From: a virus
Reading direction: 5' to 3' (one strand)
Virus record (IMG/VR): IMGVR_UViG_3300042485_003342
Span: 1 to 24,904 of that record
Length of the DNA: 24,904 nucleotides
The notes under the pieces were generated by a model, which saw nothing but the letters and a program-made list of their open reading frames with translations, made no database searches and was not told the DNA's origin. Below are positions 1 through 8,712 of this stretch, one piece after another. The position numbers and the translations under genes are program-made. Numbering within the stretch: position 1 is the stretch's first letter; each line of letters begins with the position of its first letter.

Positions 1-70
1 TGAAAGTTTGATAGATTTTAGTCCAATCTTGTTGAACTAATAAACTGGTTTGTCTTGTGGTAATTGCCAT
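1..70 (-). CDS. 6: Baseplate wedge protein gp6, N-terminal fragment
   Basis: An ATG at 70-68 on the minus strand opens a frame that runs off the left edge of the window, giving 23 residues that begin MAITTRQTSLLVQQDWTKIY. This matches my recollection of the N-terminus of gp6 in marine T4-like phages, including the tryptophan-lysine-isoleucine-tyrosine stretch. gp6 forms the ring of wedges that holds the baseplate together and follows gp25 in these phages, as it does here. A late-promoter-like octamer lies 21 bases upstream. The fragment is short, so the call rests on the start sequence plus position after gp25. Confidence 0.72.
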   Translation of the reverse strand, partial: MAITTRQTSLLVQQDWTKIYQTF

Positions 71-90
71 ATCTTATACCTATTATTCAA

Positions 91-98
91 TATTTATG
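91..98 (-). promoter_or_regulatory. Candidate T4-type late promoter for gp6
   Basis: The minus strand reads CATAAATA, seven of eight matches to the T4 late consensus TATAAATA. It sits in the 48-base gap between the end of gp25 and the gp6 start, about 20 bases before the ATG. In T4 such octamers are recognised by RNA polymerase carrying gp55, which this phage encodes. In AT-rich DNA a single match can be chance. Confidence 0.45.
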
Positions 99-118
99 GC
101 AATTAAAATATGGTATTT

Positions 119-499
119 TTATGACGCAAGTAGTGTATTGGAATCTGAATTGAATTCTAACTTTAACTGTTCGCTGTAATTGCCTGGCAAAAATGTTAAA
201 TCAATTTGTATTTGTAAACCATGCTCAAATTCGTTAATTAACACGTTATCCACTGCCAGTCGTGGATCGTACCCCACAATCCTTTTTACATCTTCAACAA
301 TAGTTGACTGAACGTCGGCAGTAAGAGGTTCAAACAACATGTTCCAAATTATGCTGCCAAAATCTGGATTCATGAGCTTTTGACCTTTGCGAATGCCAAA
401 ATGATTTATCAAATCTTGTTTGACCAATTCAGCATCAACAATGCGGAATTTTTTTATGTTGTTTATAGTGCTGAAGCCTTTGTATCGTGTGTTAGCCAT
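119..499 (-). CDS. 25: Baseplate wedge protein gp25 (GPW/gp25 family)
   Basis: This encodes 126 residues, close to the 132 of T4 gp25. The gp25/GPW family signature is clear: an N-terminal segment ending in a short link, then a helix followed by GQKLMNPDFGSIIWNMLFEP, where the PDFGS...LFEP core is the family hallmark, and a C-terminal beta strand region (DLTFLPGNY). gp25 is a wedge component at the baseplate-sheath junction, related to T6SS TssE, and primes sheath assembly. It sits in the minus-strand baseplate operon, 17 bases after the 429-residue protein and just before gp6. The start is supported by a purine-rich GAGAG about 10 bases upstream. Confidence 0.93.
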   Translation of the reverse strand: MANTRYKGFSTINNIKKFRIVDAELVKQDLINHFGIRKGQKLMNPDFGSIIWNMLFEPLTADVQSTIVEDVKRIVGYDPRLAVDNVLINEFEHGLQIQIDLTFLPGNYSEQLKLEFNSDSNTLLAS

Positions 500-516
500 A
501 TTAGTATTTACTCTCG

Positions 517-1806
517 TTATGGAAGTGATTCTGTGGAAACATCTGCGTTAAGATTCTGAATAGCAAATTTGCCTGCTTGATAAAACAAAGCACCCGGACG
601 TCCTTGGCTGTCTTTTTCTTTGCCTTTTTGACGCCACTCTTTTGCCTTGGCAGCTGGCAGCGAGTTGGCATAATCATCGCCGGTAGCTTTCAATTTGCTT
701 ACATCAACTTTGGCTGCGGCTTTCTTAAATTGTGCTGCAGACCCTTGCAGTGCAGGATCAAGCGCAGTTTGTACACTTTGTGCAGTGGCAGTAGCAGTGC
801 CAGTAATATTAGGTATTCCGGATAGTGCCTGTGTGTCAACTGCAACCCCACTACTGGAAACACTAACAGTGGGCAAAGCCGACTGCAAGTTTTGTGCTAT
901 AGACGAAACTCCACTTTGAGCAAGTTGCGAAGCTGCCTGTAGTGGCGCTGCTGCGGTGCTCAACAGTCCGCCCAGGTCACTGGCCAGCCCTGATGCAGCT
1001 GATACTAAACTACTTGTGTCAGTACTCATCAATCCTGTTATAGACGATAATCCTTGTTGTAAAGTAGGATTGGCGTCTTGAAATTGATAAGACACAGCCA
1101 GCATACCTGCTACTACTTCTTTTGTGTCATAATCTTTGATTGCCCCCGATTTTATACCAGCGGTGTATTGTGCTAACAAAAATTTTTCCATGATGCGGTC
1201 TTGCACGTTCACATCAAAAATAAATTCTACTTCCGTGTTTACTCCGTCTTTGCCTGTATATGCAGCACCATTTGCAAATTTGTATCCGTAATTGATCAGA
1301 GTTTTGTTGTGTACTGCATATCTACCAATTCTGGGTGGCACATTGTATGTGCTATCATTGTTGGTCTCCATAAAAGCAATCTGTACCATTAAAGCCTTGA
1401 CATCGCTTTCCCGTAATGTGGGAATATCTTTTTTTACTTTAGGTGTTGGTGCTCCAATTGGTGCAGCAGGATCATCGAGCAGACTTCTGGGAGCGCCTTG
1501 GCCAAATGCTTGTTTTCTGGCTTCTTCAATTCCAACATTATTAGATTGGCTTTTGGCCTGTTGTCCAGGTGCGGCACTGGGTGTACCAAGATTGGCAGTA
1601 ATAGAGCCCACAGCATTGTTGATATTTGCCTGTACACCCGGAGGTAGATTGTTGGTCAATGTTAAAACTGTAGAAGCATTAACACCGCCTGACTCAAATG
1701 CACTAAACATGGCCGATGCTGTGCTTGCTCCTGCTTGTACTTGTGCAGTTGCCTGTGGATTATTTTGTACAATTTGATTGACCAATTGTGTTACATTAAT
1801 AGCCAT
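517..1806 (-). CDS. Putative baseplate/tail-tip protein with lysozyme- or transglycosylase-like domain
   Basis: The product is 429 residues. I start it at the ATG at 1806, which lies one base after the stop of the gp5-like gene and has AGGA upstream; a longer open frame to 1908 would overlap that gene. Residues 1-125 are Ala/Gln/Asn-rich. Residues about 130-250 form the only globular-looking part: a helix ending in VQIAFMETNND (candidate catalytic Glu147), then PPRIGRYAVHNKTLINYGY, which resembles the post-catalytic segment of muralytic enzymes. Residues 250-380 are low-complexity Ser/Ala/Gln, and the C-terminus has another short ordered block (WRQKGKEKD...GALFYQAGKFAIQNL). Since the neighbouring gp5 lacks a visible lysozyme domain, this protein may supply peptidoglycan cleavage during injection. 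That function is inferred; it could be purely structural. Confidence 0.5.
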   Translation of the reverse strand: MAINVTQLVNQIVQNNPQATAQVQAGASTASAMFSAFESGGVNASTVLTLTNNLPPGVQANINNAVGSITANLGTPSAAPGQQAKSQSNNVGIEEARKQAFGQGAPRSLLDDPAAPIGAPTPKVKKDIPTLRESDVKALMVQIAFMETNNDSTYNVPPRIGRYAVHNKTLINYGYKFANGAAYTGKDGVNTEVEFIFDVNVQDRIMEKFLLAQYTAGIKSGAIKDYDTKEVVAGMLAVSYQFQDANPTLQQGLSSITGLMSTDTSSLVSAASGLASDLGGLLSTAAAPLQAASQLAQSGVSSIAQNLQSALPTVSVSSSGVAVDTQALSGIPNITGTATATAQSVQTALDPALQGSAAQFKKAAAKVDVSKLKATGDDYANSLPAAKAKEWRQKGKEKDSQGRPGALFYQAGKFAIQNLNADVSTESLP

Positions 1807-1807
1807 A

Positions 1808-3484
1808 TTATTCGTCCTGATTTTGATTGGGTTCGGCCAAGCCACTGCTGAGTTTTTTCTTGCCAGTTTGCCTTGACCAAGGTTCGTGTGTGGGCGTAAA
1901 CGGAGCAATGCTGGCCAATCCGCTTTGTGGATCTAATTCCCAACGTTTGGTGTCTGGATTGAATCTAACATTATCTTGTTGATACAACTGCATGGCCGGA
2001 TTGATCAATGGTTCTACTGGTGTAGGAGGGATCTTGGGATTTTCTGGCACTTTACCATCGGTGTTGACATACACTTGTGCACCACCTTTAAACCATAGTT
2101 CTCCTGAAGTAACTTTCCATCCACTGGTTACACCCGAACTGGCATTGGTATTTGAGCTTATTATAAACTCGCTCTGTGAATTAAAAGTTACATTGCCTTG
2201 TGATCTAACATTGGTCCAACGAGACGATGTTATCATGGTATCTTGTGTTTTGATATTGAAAAGACCTGCAGTTTCTATGCTGGCATTTAATGCTCTAATA
2301 TCTATACTGCCGCCGCTGCGTAAACCAACCACACCTGCGTTGATATTGTATAAATCCTTGGCAGTGATAAGCTGCAAAGCAGTTTGCGATTCAATTGACG
2401 CACCTGCATACATTTTTATTGTGGATCCGGCATTAATGTTAACATTACCATCAGCATGAAAATTCAAATCCATCTCAGATCGGAGATTTAAACTATCGCC
2501 ACTGTAGATATTAATACTGCCCTTAGGCGTAAACTCCAACCAGGCAGTGCCTTTGTTGTTGATTATATATAAAACTTCGTTGGTATCATTGAACAATATC
2601 TGATGCCCGCCAGCTGATCTCAATCTTACAAGCTGGCTGTCTCCGTATAAGTCGCCATCATCCATTACAAAAGTATGTCCGCCTCGACGTTCTGTTGGAC
2701 GCCAATCTTGTATCTGTTCACCTTGATTGCCCAATTTAAGAGCATCATCTAACGATTCTCTGTCGGGATATTTGTCAGTTATATCTGGAAATCCACGGCC
2801 AGGCGTGCTGAAGCCAAACACTCTACTGGGCGATTCTCTGGTGCTTGAACTGGTAATTGTTCCTCGATCGGGATCAGTTTCCAAGCCTTGTTGGATAACA
2901 ATATTTGATTGGTAAGTGTGTAAAACTCTATCCAATTCAAGATAATTTCGTGAAGTATTTCGGTCTTCACTTTCTAAATTTACCTCACTGGCTGGCAAGA
3001 ACACATCGTCGGCTGGTATATCTCGGTCGGCACCAAAAGTTGTGTCGAGTGTGATAAAAGTAGTGCCTGATGGTCTTGCTATTCCCGGTACCATGTGCGT
3101 GGATTCTACATTTTGAACACAAGCGAACCAAAATCCTCTACTGATATCTCCATTTACAAAAGTAACCAACACTTGGTTTTCTAAGTCAGGCGGCACTGCC
3201 CAAAACCCATATGTTTGAGATTCGGTTCCAAAAGAATTAGGATCATCTACTCCGGGTTTGCCTACAGTGCTTCCAAAAAACGGACTTGCATAGCTAACAG
3301 TAATGTATGGCCCTGTTTCATCGCCTTGTAATTCAGATATCCAGACATCCAATCTGCCCAGGCGAGTGGGATCAACATTATTTTTGACTATGCCAATATA
3401 TGGGCCGGGATCAATTTTAATCCCGGGAGTTGCATCCTTGTCGTAATTGGGATTGACTTTGTTTGGTTTAATTGAATCTGACAT
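1808..3484 (-). CDS. 5: gp5-like baseplate hub spike (OB-fold plus beta-helix, no evident lysozyme)
   Basis: This 558-residue protein has the architecture of the T4 gp5/VgrG spike. The N-terminal third is an OB-fold: GPYIGIVKNNVDPTRLGRLD, a PPDLENQVLVTFVNGDISRGFW strand pair and conserved tryptophans. The section from about residue 265 (GGHTFVMDDGD, then SAGGHQILFNDTNEVLYI) leads into repeated short beta strands rich in Asn, Ser and Gly (NINAGSTIKMYAG and similar), typical of the triple-stranded beta-helix needle. T4 gp5 (575 residues) places a lysozyme domain between these parts; here I see no lysozyme-like motif and the linker is short and Ser/Arg/Asp-rich. It is coupled to the upstream hub gene and the downstream 429-residue gene through TAA-N-ATG junctions. 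Confidence 0.85.
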   Translation of the reverse strand: MSDSIKPNKVNPNYDKDATPGIKIDPGPYIGIVKNNVDPTRLGRLDVWISELQGDETGPYITVSYASPFFGSTVGKPGVDDPNSFGTESQTYGFWAVPPDLENQVLVTFVNGDISRGFWFACVQNVESTHMVPGIARPSGTTFITLDTTFGADRDIPADDVFLPASEVNLESEDRNTSRNYLELDRVLHTYQSNIVIQQGLETDPDRGTITSSSTRESPSRVFGFSTPGRGFPDITDKYPDRESLDDALKLGNQGEQIQDWRPTERRGGHTFVMDDGDLYGDSQLVRLRSAGGHQILFNDTNEVLYIINNKGTAWLEFTPKGSINIYSGDSLNLRSEMDLNFHADGNVNINAGSTIKMYAGASIESQTALQLITAKDLYNINAGVVGLRSGGSIDIRALNASIETAGLFNIKTQDTMITSSRWTNVRSQGNVTFNSQSEFIISSNTNASSGVTSGWKVTSGELWFKGGAQVYVNTDGKVPENPKIPPTPVEPLINPAMQLYQQDNVRFNPDTKRWELDPQSGLASIAPFTPTHEPWSRQTGKKKLSSGLAEPNQNQDE

Positions 3485-3485
3485 T

Positions 3486-6400
3486 TTATGCTATACCTGT
3501 TTTTTTGACTGTTTCTATTCGTGCAGTTTGTGCCTGGAAGAATTCTGTAGTTTCCTTTTGTAGCCTTGATAACTGGGTTAATAGTTTTAGTTTATCTAAG
3601 CCTGTATCGCTACCAACTTCTGTGTTTGTTTTAAAAGTTTTTGTTGCCAATTGAACTATTTGATCAGCTTGTGCTTTCAAGGTTGCCTGAAACTCTTGCC
3701 TTAAAGCAATTACCTTCTCGGCTTTTTCTTCTACACTCAGCGTGTTATCATTTCTTATTCTGGTGATTTCAGCGTTAAACACCGGAATTTGAGCAGCGCG
3801 ATCTCTCACTAAATCGTTATATTCGGCTTGAAATTCATCAAGGGCCAATCTTGGATCTGGAGGCGCCTTTTCTTGGGGCGCTATAGCCGGTGCATCATTG
3901 GCATTGCTGGGTGCTGCTGCGGTTGGTTGCGGAGATGTGGCCACTGTGCCTGCGCCTGCTTGTGTTGCTATTGGATTAGTTGCAGGTTGTGCTGCGGCAT
4001 TTTTCAAGTCAGCCAACTGAGTTGAATTTACCCCGGTGCTATCAACCAATTGATTTTGTTGTGACGCTGCTGCTGGAGTTGGTGTAGTGGTCTCGGTGGC
4101 GGCCACAGTGGCCTGCAGTTCAACCTTGGGCGAAAGTCGTGGTGTATCGTCGTAGAACAAATCGTTTGGCATTTTTACAAGATCAAGTGTTTGTTCAAAT
4201 TTTCCGCGATTGAAATCGCTTTTTACCTTGAGCACTTTGTAAACACCACTGAATGTGGAATCAGTCATTTTACCGTTGCTTAATTTTATTTGCTTGTTTG
4301 TAATACCAGTTGTGTCATCAATGTCCACTGCACTTTTGACCAAAAGTTGAACAAAAACCTGTTCTTGATCAAAAATAATTTGTCCTGTGTCTGGATTGAT
4401 TGGCACCGTTTCGCTGTTGTTTTCGCCCGATGATTTACTGATAATGGTATTTTGATAATCTGGACTCATGGGATTATAGTAAATGTCATCCTGTTTGATG
4501 AATGCCGGATCACCGATGATTCTTAACTGCACATTCAACATATCCCCGCCCGGGCGGGTGTAAATGCTGTCGGCAATATCAGCCACCGCACTGGAATCCG
4601 GTTTTGCAGTTCTGTTCATTTGTCCTGCACCTTTGGCATTTACACCCACCGGTTTATATGTGGTGGGCAAATCCAAGTTACGTTTAGGGTTGGAATTTTT
4701 AGGGTCTACATCTCTTTGTACATTATCCTCGTTTTCCAACGGGTTACTATAGCTTGCTGCTGTGGCTGTTTTGCTGTCTTGATAGGCAGTGATTGCAGTG
4801 AAATACAAACTATCAAAATCAATTTCAATGCTCACTATGTCTTGATTCAATCCTGTGTAAAGATAATTGTATGCTCTTACAATTTTACTTTTGTTGATTC
4901 GTGTTTTAGCAAAATCAGGATGATATGCATTTGCTGTTCGATAAGGCACAATTGAATATACTGCGGTTTTACTATAGGCATTGGCACTATCATCAAATCC
5001 ATTCATGTATATTTGTGGTACAATTTTGTACCAGTCTAAAAATTTGTATTTGTTTAGCTCTGCTTCGGCTTCGCGTAATTCTCTGAGACGCTGTTCTTTA
5101 TCTGCAGTATTTTGATTGGGATCATTAAGTAAATCACTTCGGTTGGCAATGATTTCTCTATTTCGTGCTATGGCTTCTTTGGCATCTTTCACTTGATCGG
5201 TAATGTATGCACTGCTTTGCATTATTCTATCAATCAGTTGCACAATGTTTATTCCAGGATTAATATTAAAACCTTGTTTAGTTTTGCCTTCGGGTAATTT
5301 TGCTGTGGCAGTAGTTTTGAAGGCTTGACCAGGTTCGGTCATTGGCATAGTGCGAGCTTCAGCAAATTTTTCATCAACTATTTTGCTTTTTTGTATTCGT
5401 GGGTCTGCAATATTGAAAGCAATCAAAGCTGGTGGTAATTTAAATGTTTTTCCCGAGCCTGACACCCCACGCATGAACGTGTTAAAGCCTGCTGGATAAC
5501 TTTTTGTTGTATAGGTATATGTTGCCCTTAATCGATTGCGTTCTTCGGTAAGTTCTGCTGCTGTTGGTTTAGTACCAGAATTTTTTTCGGTTTGTTCTGC
5601 TGCCCATTTACTTAGTTCGCTTTCTACTCGTTCTTCGTTTTGGGCCACTTCAGATGAGAAAATTTTAGCTATTTCGTTGTTGCTGTCAAAAAATTCTCCA
5701 ACAGTTCCTGCTTGTACACTCAATGCAACCGGTAAGGAAGCTATAGAATCCGAAAAAGCAGTATGGTTGTAAGGTACAGCTCTGCATCTATATTCCGTGC
5801 CTCCGGTTCCGGGCTTGATTTTCATTTCTATAATTTTTATGGCCACACGTTTTCTATCTATTCTAATAGAATTGTTTCGTGACTCAGTCACATTTGATAA
5901 AAAATCTACTTCAAGTAGATACGGTTGATCTATGTAATTGGGGCAATTGACCGGAGGCATCATACACGCACTTTGCAATCTATCTAACAGTGTCATGCCA
6001 TAAGGTTCTACTATGTTGAATGTAATTTCAATAGCATTACTGGCCTTGGTTTTGGAGTTTAATCCTACCACCGTGGTCATGCTGAGATTTTCAATAAAAA
6101 AATCTTCCATGAAATCTGGATGTCTACCTGTGCGTTTGGCTTTTGCCACATCCTTGAGCGGCTGTTCTTCAGCAAAGCCACCACCGCTGCTGATAAGAGC
6201 AAATTTTGGTTCAAAACTTTTTGGACGTTCTATCATTTCTGTGTAGTCCATGGCTGACAGGAGGTACAATGTGATCCTGTAGGTACTACTGGTGTAATCA
6301 TGCAGTGCATTCTTTTTGGCTTTGGCCAATTTGAGTGACAATTCTTTTTGTTTGTCACTGTCTGACTTGCCAGTATCAACTGGTTTACTGCTGCTTGTGG

Positions 6401-7442
6401 TTCCAATTATGCTGTCTTGTTTGCGTTTTTCTAAATTTTTTCCTGCTTCAACCGAGTTGCTTTCGCTGCCTGCTGCCGCGGGAAATGCATTTGGCGGTAA
6501 TTCATCGGCATTAGCTGCTCTATTTTCGTTATTTCGAATTCTATCTGCTTCCGCTGTGCTTACAGTAGCAGCAGGTACAATCAATGGGTTGGGATCAGTA
6601 GTGGTAGTTGGTTGGTTGTTACCGGCACCCACTTGCGGGGTGAGATTTTCATTTTTTAACTTGTCTTCGGCTGTTTGTCCGTCGGCTTGATTTTTCGCAG
6701 CTTGATTGTCAGTTTGTGCACCGTCGTTGGGTACTTGAGTGCTGCTGGTATTCGGCCGTATTGTTATTTCTTCGTATTGATTTTGTGGCGGCGGGCCAAG
6801 GGCATCACGGTTGGTGGTGACATTGAAATTTTTGCCTTCGGCTTCGGCTGCACGTAATGCTTTGTTTTTTTCTCTAAAATTTGCGTTCTCTAAGCCAAGA
6901 GATCTTAGATATTCGTTTTTGGCGTCTTGAGTTGCTTTGTCGTCGGCTTTGTAGGCTTGACTGTTCTTGTCGGTCCAGGCCGACATCTCGGCAGTCATTC
7001 GTGTTTCACGTGAGCCGCCGCCGGTAACAGTGGTTGTAACTTCGCCTCTTGTGGCAGCAGGGCCGGTAGTTTCAGCTTTGTCTTCTTCGTCGCTCCAACC
7101 TTTTTTAGCTGCGGCCTTTTCGTCTTCTCTCTTTTTTCGTAATCGCTCTAAGTTTTTCTCGCGGTCAACTCTGATTTCTTCGTCACGGCGTGCTCGTCGT
7201 TCTTCTGCTTCTTGTGTTCGTCTTTGATCTTCTGCTAATCTTGCTTCTTCTTCCTCTTTGGTTCTGACTTCAATGGTATCGAATGCTTTTGTAACTCGAC
7301 CTTTGTCATCCAATTGATACAAGCCATACTCTTCTTCGGTAATACCAGCACGATTAAAGGCGTCGTCTTCGCTGTACCCACCATATATGTACCTGTTTAC
7401 ATCATCAAGTTTTTTTTGACTAAATCTTAGCTCTTTTGGCAA
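3486..7442 (-). CDS. Giant baseplate hub-type structural protein (gp27 position), TTG start
   Basis: The protein has 1318 residues. The start codon is TTG at 7442, one base after the gp53 stop, with AGGAG six bases upstream; no ATG fits. Residues 60-115 are a Glu/Arg-rich probable coiled coil, 120-375 are low-complexity (Thr/Asn/Gln/Ala), 380 to about 1095 look folded, 1100-1200 are an Ala/Pro/Thr linker, and 1200-1318 are helical. Within the folded part, FNIVEPYGMTLLDRLQSA and, near its end, VLKVKSDFNRGKFEQTLDLV resemble hub-type beta-domains that cap phage spikes. In T4 the spike is carried by gp27 (391 residues); this gene is next to gp5, so I infer it is the hub, greatly enlarged. Direct similarity to gp27 is not demonstrable by eye. 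Confidence 0.6.
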   Translation of the reverse strand: MPKELRFSQKKLDDVNRYIYGGYSEDDAFNRAGITEEEYGLYQLDDKGRVTKAFDTIEVRTKEEEEARLAEDQRRTQEAEERRARRDEEIRVDREKNLERLRKKREDEKAAAKKGWSDEEDKAETTGPAATRGEVTTTVTGGGSRETRMTAEMSAWTDKNSQAYKADDKATQDAKNEYLRSLGLENANFREKNKALRAAEAEGKNFNVTTNRDALGPPPQNQYEEITIRPNTSSTQVPNDGAQTDNQAAKNQADGQTAEDKLKNENLTPQVGAGNNQPTTTTDPNPLIVPAATVSTAEADRIRNNENRAANADELPPNAFPAAAGSESNSVEAGKNLEKRKQDSIIGTTSSSKPVDTGKSDSDKQKELSLKLAKAKKNALHDYTSSTYRITLYLLSAMDYTEMIERPKSFEPKFALISSGGGFAEEQPLKDVAKAKRTGRHPDFMEDFFIENLSMTTVVGLNSKTKASNAIEITFNIVEPYGMTLLDRLQSACMMPPVNCPNYIDQPYLLEVDFLSNVTESRNNSIRIDRKRVAIKIIEMKIKPGTGGTEYRCRAVPYNHTAFSDSIASLPVALSVQAGTVGEFFDSNNEIAKIFSSEVAQNEERVESELSKWAAEQTEKNSGTKPTAAELTEERNRLRATYTYTTKSYPAGFNTFMRGVSGSGKTFKLPPALIAFNIADPRIQKSKIVDEKFAEARTMPMTEPGQAFKTTATAKLPEGKTKQGFNINPGINIVQLIDRIMQSSAYITDQVKDAKEAIARNREIIANRSDLLNDPNQNTADKEQRLRELREAEAELNKYKFLDWYKIVPQIYMNGFDDSANAYSKTAVYSIVPYRTANAYHPDFAKTRINKSKIVRAYNYLYTGLNQDIVSIEIDFDSLYFTAITAYQDSKTATAASYSNPLENEDNVQRDVDPKNSNPKRNLDLPTTYKPVGVNAKGAGQMNRTAKPDSSAVADIADSIYTRPGGDMLNVQLRIIGDPAFIKQDDIYYNPMSPDYQNTIISKSSGENNSETVPINPDTGQIIFDQEQVFVQLLVKSAVDIDDTTGITNKQIKLSNGKMTDSTFSGVYKVLKVKSDFNRGKFEQTLDLVKMPNDLFYDDTPRLSPKVELQATVAATETTTPTPAAASQQNQLVDSTGVNSTQLADLKNAAAQPATNPIATQAGAGTVATSPQPTAAAPSNANDAPAIAPQEKAPPDPRLALDEFQAEYNDLVRDRAAQIPVFNAEITRIRNDNTLSVEEKAEKVIALRQEFQATLKAQADQIVQLATKTFKTNTEVGSDTGLDKLKLLTQLSRLQKETTEFFQAQTARIETVKKTGIA

Positions 7443-7443
7443 A

Positions 7444-7749
7444 TTATACTCCTAAGTCTTGTTGGAGTGTGGCCTTTTTGGGAATGTATATTTGTACTCC
7501 GGCGCGGAAGTCAAACAAGGGATCTTTGAGCACATTGGGATTACGCACAGCAAATACCCACCATAGCGCACTGTCACCGTACAAGTCCGATGCCAGTATA
7601 TCTGGTCTGAATTCATATACTTTGTCTATCTCATACAGTACGTCATCTTCTTTTTTGGTTATAGGTCGATTGACCATGACGTCTAAGAAGTTACCAAATG
7701 TCCTGGTTTGGGCATACGGACTGCTACTTGAATACGCTACCTTGGCCAT
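7444..7749 (-). CDS. 53: Baseplate wedge protein gp53
   Basis: The product is 101 residues, about half of T4 gp53 (196) but in the size range I recall for marine T4-like phages. The diagnostic segment is YEFRPDILASDLYGDSALWW followed by VFAVRNPN and DFRAGVQIYIPKK, a LysM-like pattern (Y-x-RPD-x-LA, then YGD..LWW, then a terminal IYIP) characteristic of gp53 and related baseplate connectors. gp53 links wedges to each other in the baseplate. The ATG overlaps the gp48 stop by one base (TAATG), so the two are probably translationally coupled. Confidence 0.85.
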   Translation of the reverse strand: MAKVAYSSSSPYAQTRTFGNFLDVMVNRPITKKEDDVLYEIDKVYEFRPDILASDLYGDSALWWVFAVRNPNVLKDPLFDFRAGVQIYIPKKATLQQDLGV

Positions 7750-8648
7750 TAGAGCATTCCTTTGGTAATCATGTCGCCTCTTGCAAATGCAGCAAAATCA
7801 AATTCTCTTTGCTTGGTACGACTAAACACCGGCTGCAATGTAATAGAAATTGTGCTTACCAAAGGAAGTCGTGTTTTTGCAGGTAATTCTGCTGTTTCTG
7901 TTGTTATTGTGCCTGCACCAGTTTTGGTGGTAGGCAGTTTTGTTGCGGCGTCAATTGTGGTTTTTGTGGTGGTCTTGCTTTGATAAGTCATTTCAAGATA
8001 ATCAACGTCGTTTGGCATGGTGTGTGAAAATTGAGTAAGTAGGCAAGGTACATGGGGTAAATAATGAGCACCAAATCCATCTAAATACAAGATGGGTGGC
8101 GGAGATCCTTGATAAATTCCAGAATTTCCGTAAAACATTTTTGTAGCAGCTCTAAAGAAATAAAGTACACCCAAAAGATACTGTGCATCAAATTCGTTTT
8201 GTACAGAAAATTCACCGTTTATTTGAATTGCCTGCACTTCGCTGGCTTCATAAAAATAATTTGTGTAGTTTGAGTGTGTAAGTGGCTGTGATCCATATCT
8301 TGCTTGGTACGCCACAGTAACTTGAGGAACGTAAGGAAAAATGACTCCATCTGTATCTTTAAGCAAAGACATCACGCCAGGGTTCGGATCTCTATATAAT
8401 ATTTTTGCAGTGGGTGCCACGCTAATTCTAACACGCCATTCTTCGCCAGATCTATCAAAACCAACGGTGGGTGCTTGGGTCGCAGACATTCCAGCTGTTC
8501 GTGCTGTCCCGTCAGCTTGTAATCCGGCTTTCATTAGTCTTGAATCTTTTGGATCTCCTGAACCCGAAACTGCTGTTGATACTTGTTGGTTGCTGGGTAT
8601 CGTAGGAGTTGCAAATATTCCCACTTTTGAATCTTCTACTACAGGCAT
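7749..8648 (-). CDS. 48: Baseplate tail-tube cap protein gp48
   Basis: This 299-residue protein is the first gene of the minus-strand baseplate operon. The central block is highly characteristic of gp48 of marine T4-like phages: IFPYVPQVTVAYQARYGSQP, then LTHSNYTNYFYEAS, then QINGEFSVQNEFDAQYLLGV and LYFFRAATKMFYG, with GSPPPILYLDGFG further on. gp48 sits on the hub and, with gp54, starts tail-tube polymerisation. T4 gp48 is longer (364). The segment around residues 220-255 is a Thr/Lys-rich low-complexity insertion. GAGGA lies about eight bases before the ATG, and a late-promoter octamer lies about 25 bases upstream. Confidence 0.85.
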   Translation of the reverse strand: MPVVEDSKVGIFATPTIPSNQQVSTAVSGSGDPKDSRLMKAGLQADGTARTAGMSATQAPTVGFDRSGEEWRVRISVAPTAKILYRDPNPGVMSLLKDTDGVIFPYVPQVTVAYQARYGSQPLTHSNYTNYFYEASEVQAIQINGEFSVQNEFDAQYLLGVLYFFRAATKMFYGNSGIYQGSPPPILYLDGFGAHYLPHVPCLLTQFSHTMPNDVDYLEMTYQSKTTTKTTIDAATKLPTTKTGAGTITTETAELPAKTRLPLVSTISITLQPVFSRTKQREFDFAAFARGDMITKGML

Positions 8649-8672
8649 ATAATTTTCCTCTTGCTTTTTTAT

Positions 8673-8680
8673 TATTTATT
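8673..8680 (-). promoter_or_regulatory. Candidate late promoter for the gp48 baseplate operon
   Basis: The minus strand reads AATAAATA, one mismatch from TATAAATA. It lies in the 64-base divergent gap between gp48 and gp55, about 25 bases before the gp48 ATG, leaving room for a short leader containing the GAGGA ribosome site. As the only intergenic space upstream of seven collinear genes, it is the natural place for the operon promoter. I see no comparable octamer facing gp55, which fits gp55 being expressed before late genes. Confidence 0.55.
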
Positions 8681-8712
8681 TGCTAAATTAACAGCGTATT
8701 TTAAGGAATTTA

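Noticed and set aside
505-512. AGTAAATA on the minus strand as a late promoter for gp25
   Set aside because: It is only about six bases from the gp25 ATG, too close to give a usable leader.
1807-1908. Upstream extension of the 429-residue protein
   Set aside because: It would overlap the end of the gp5-like gene by about 100 bases; the ATG at 1806 has a ribosome site and the one-base junction typical of this operon.
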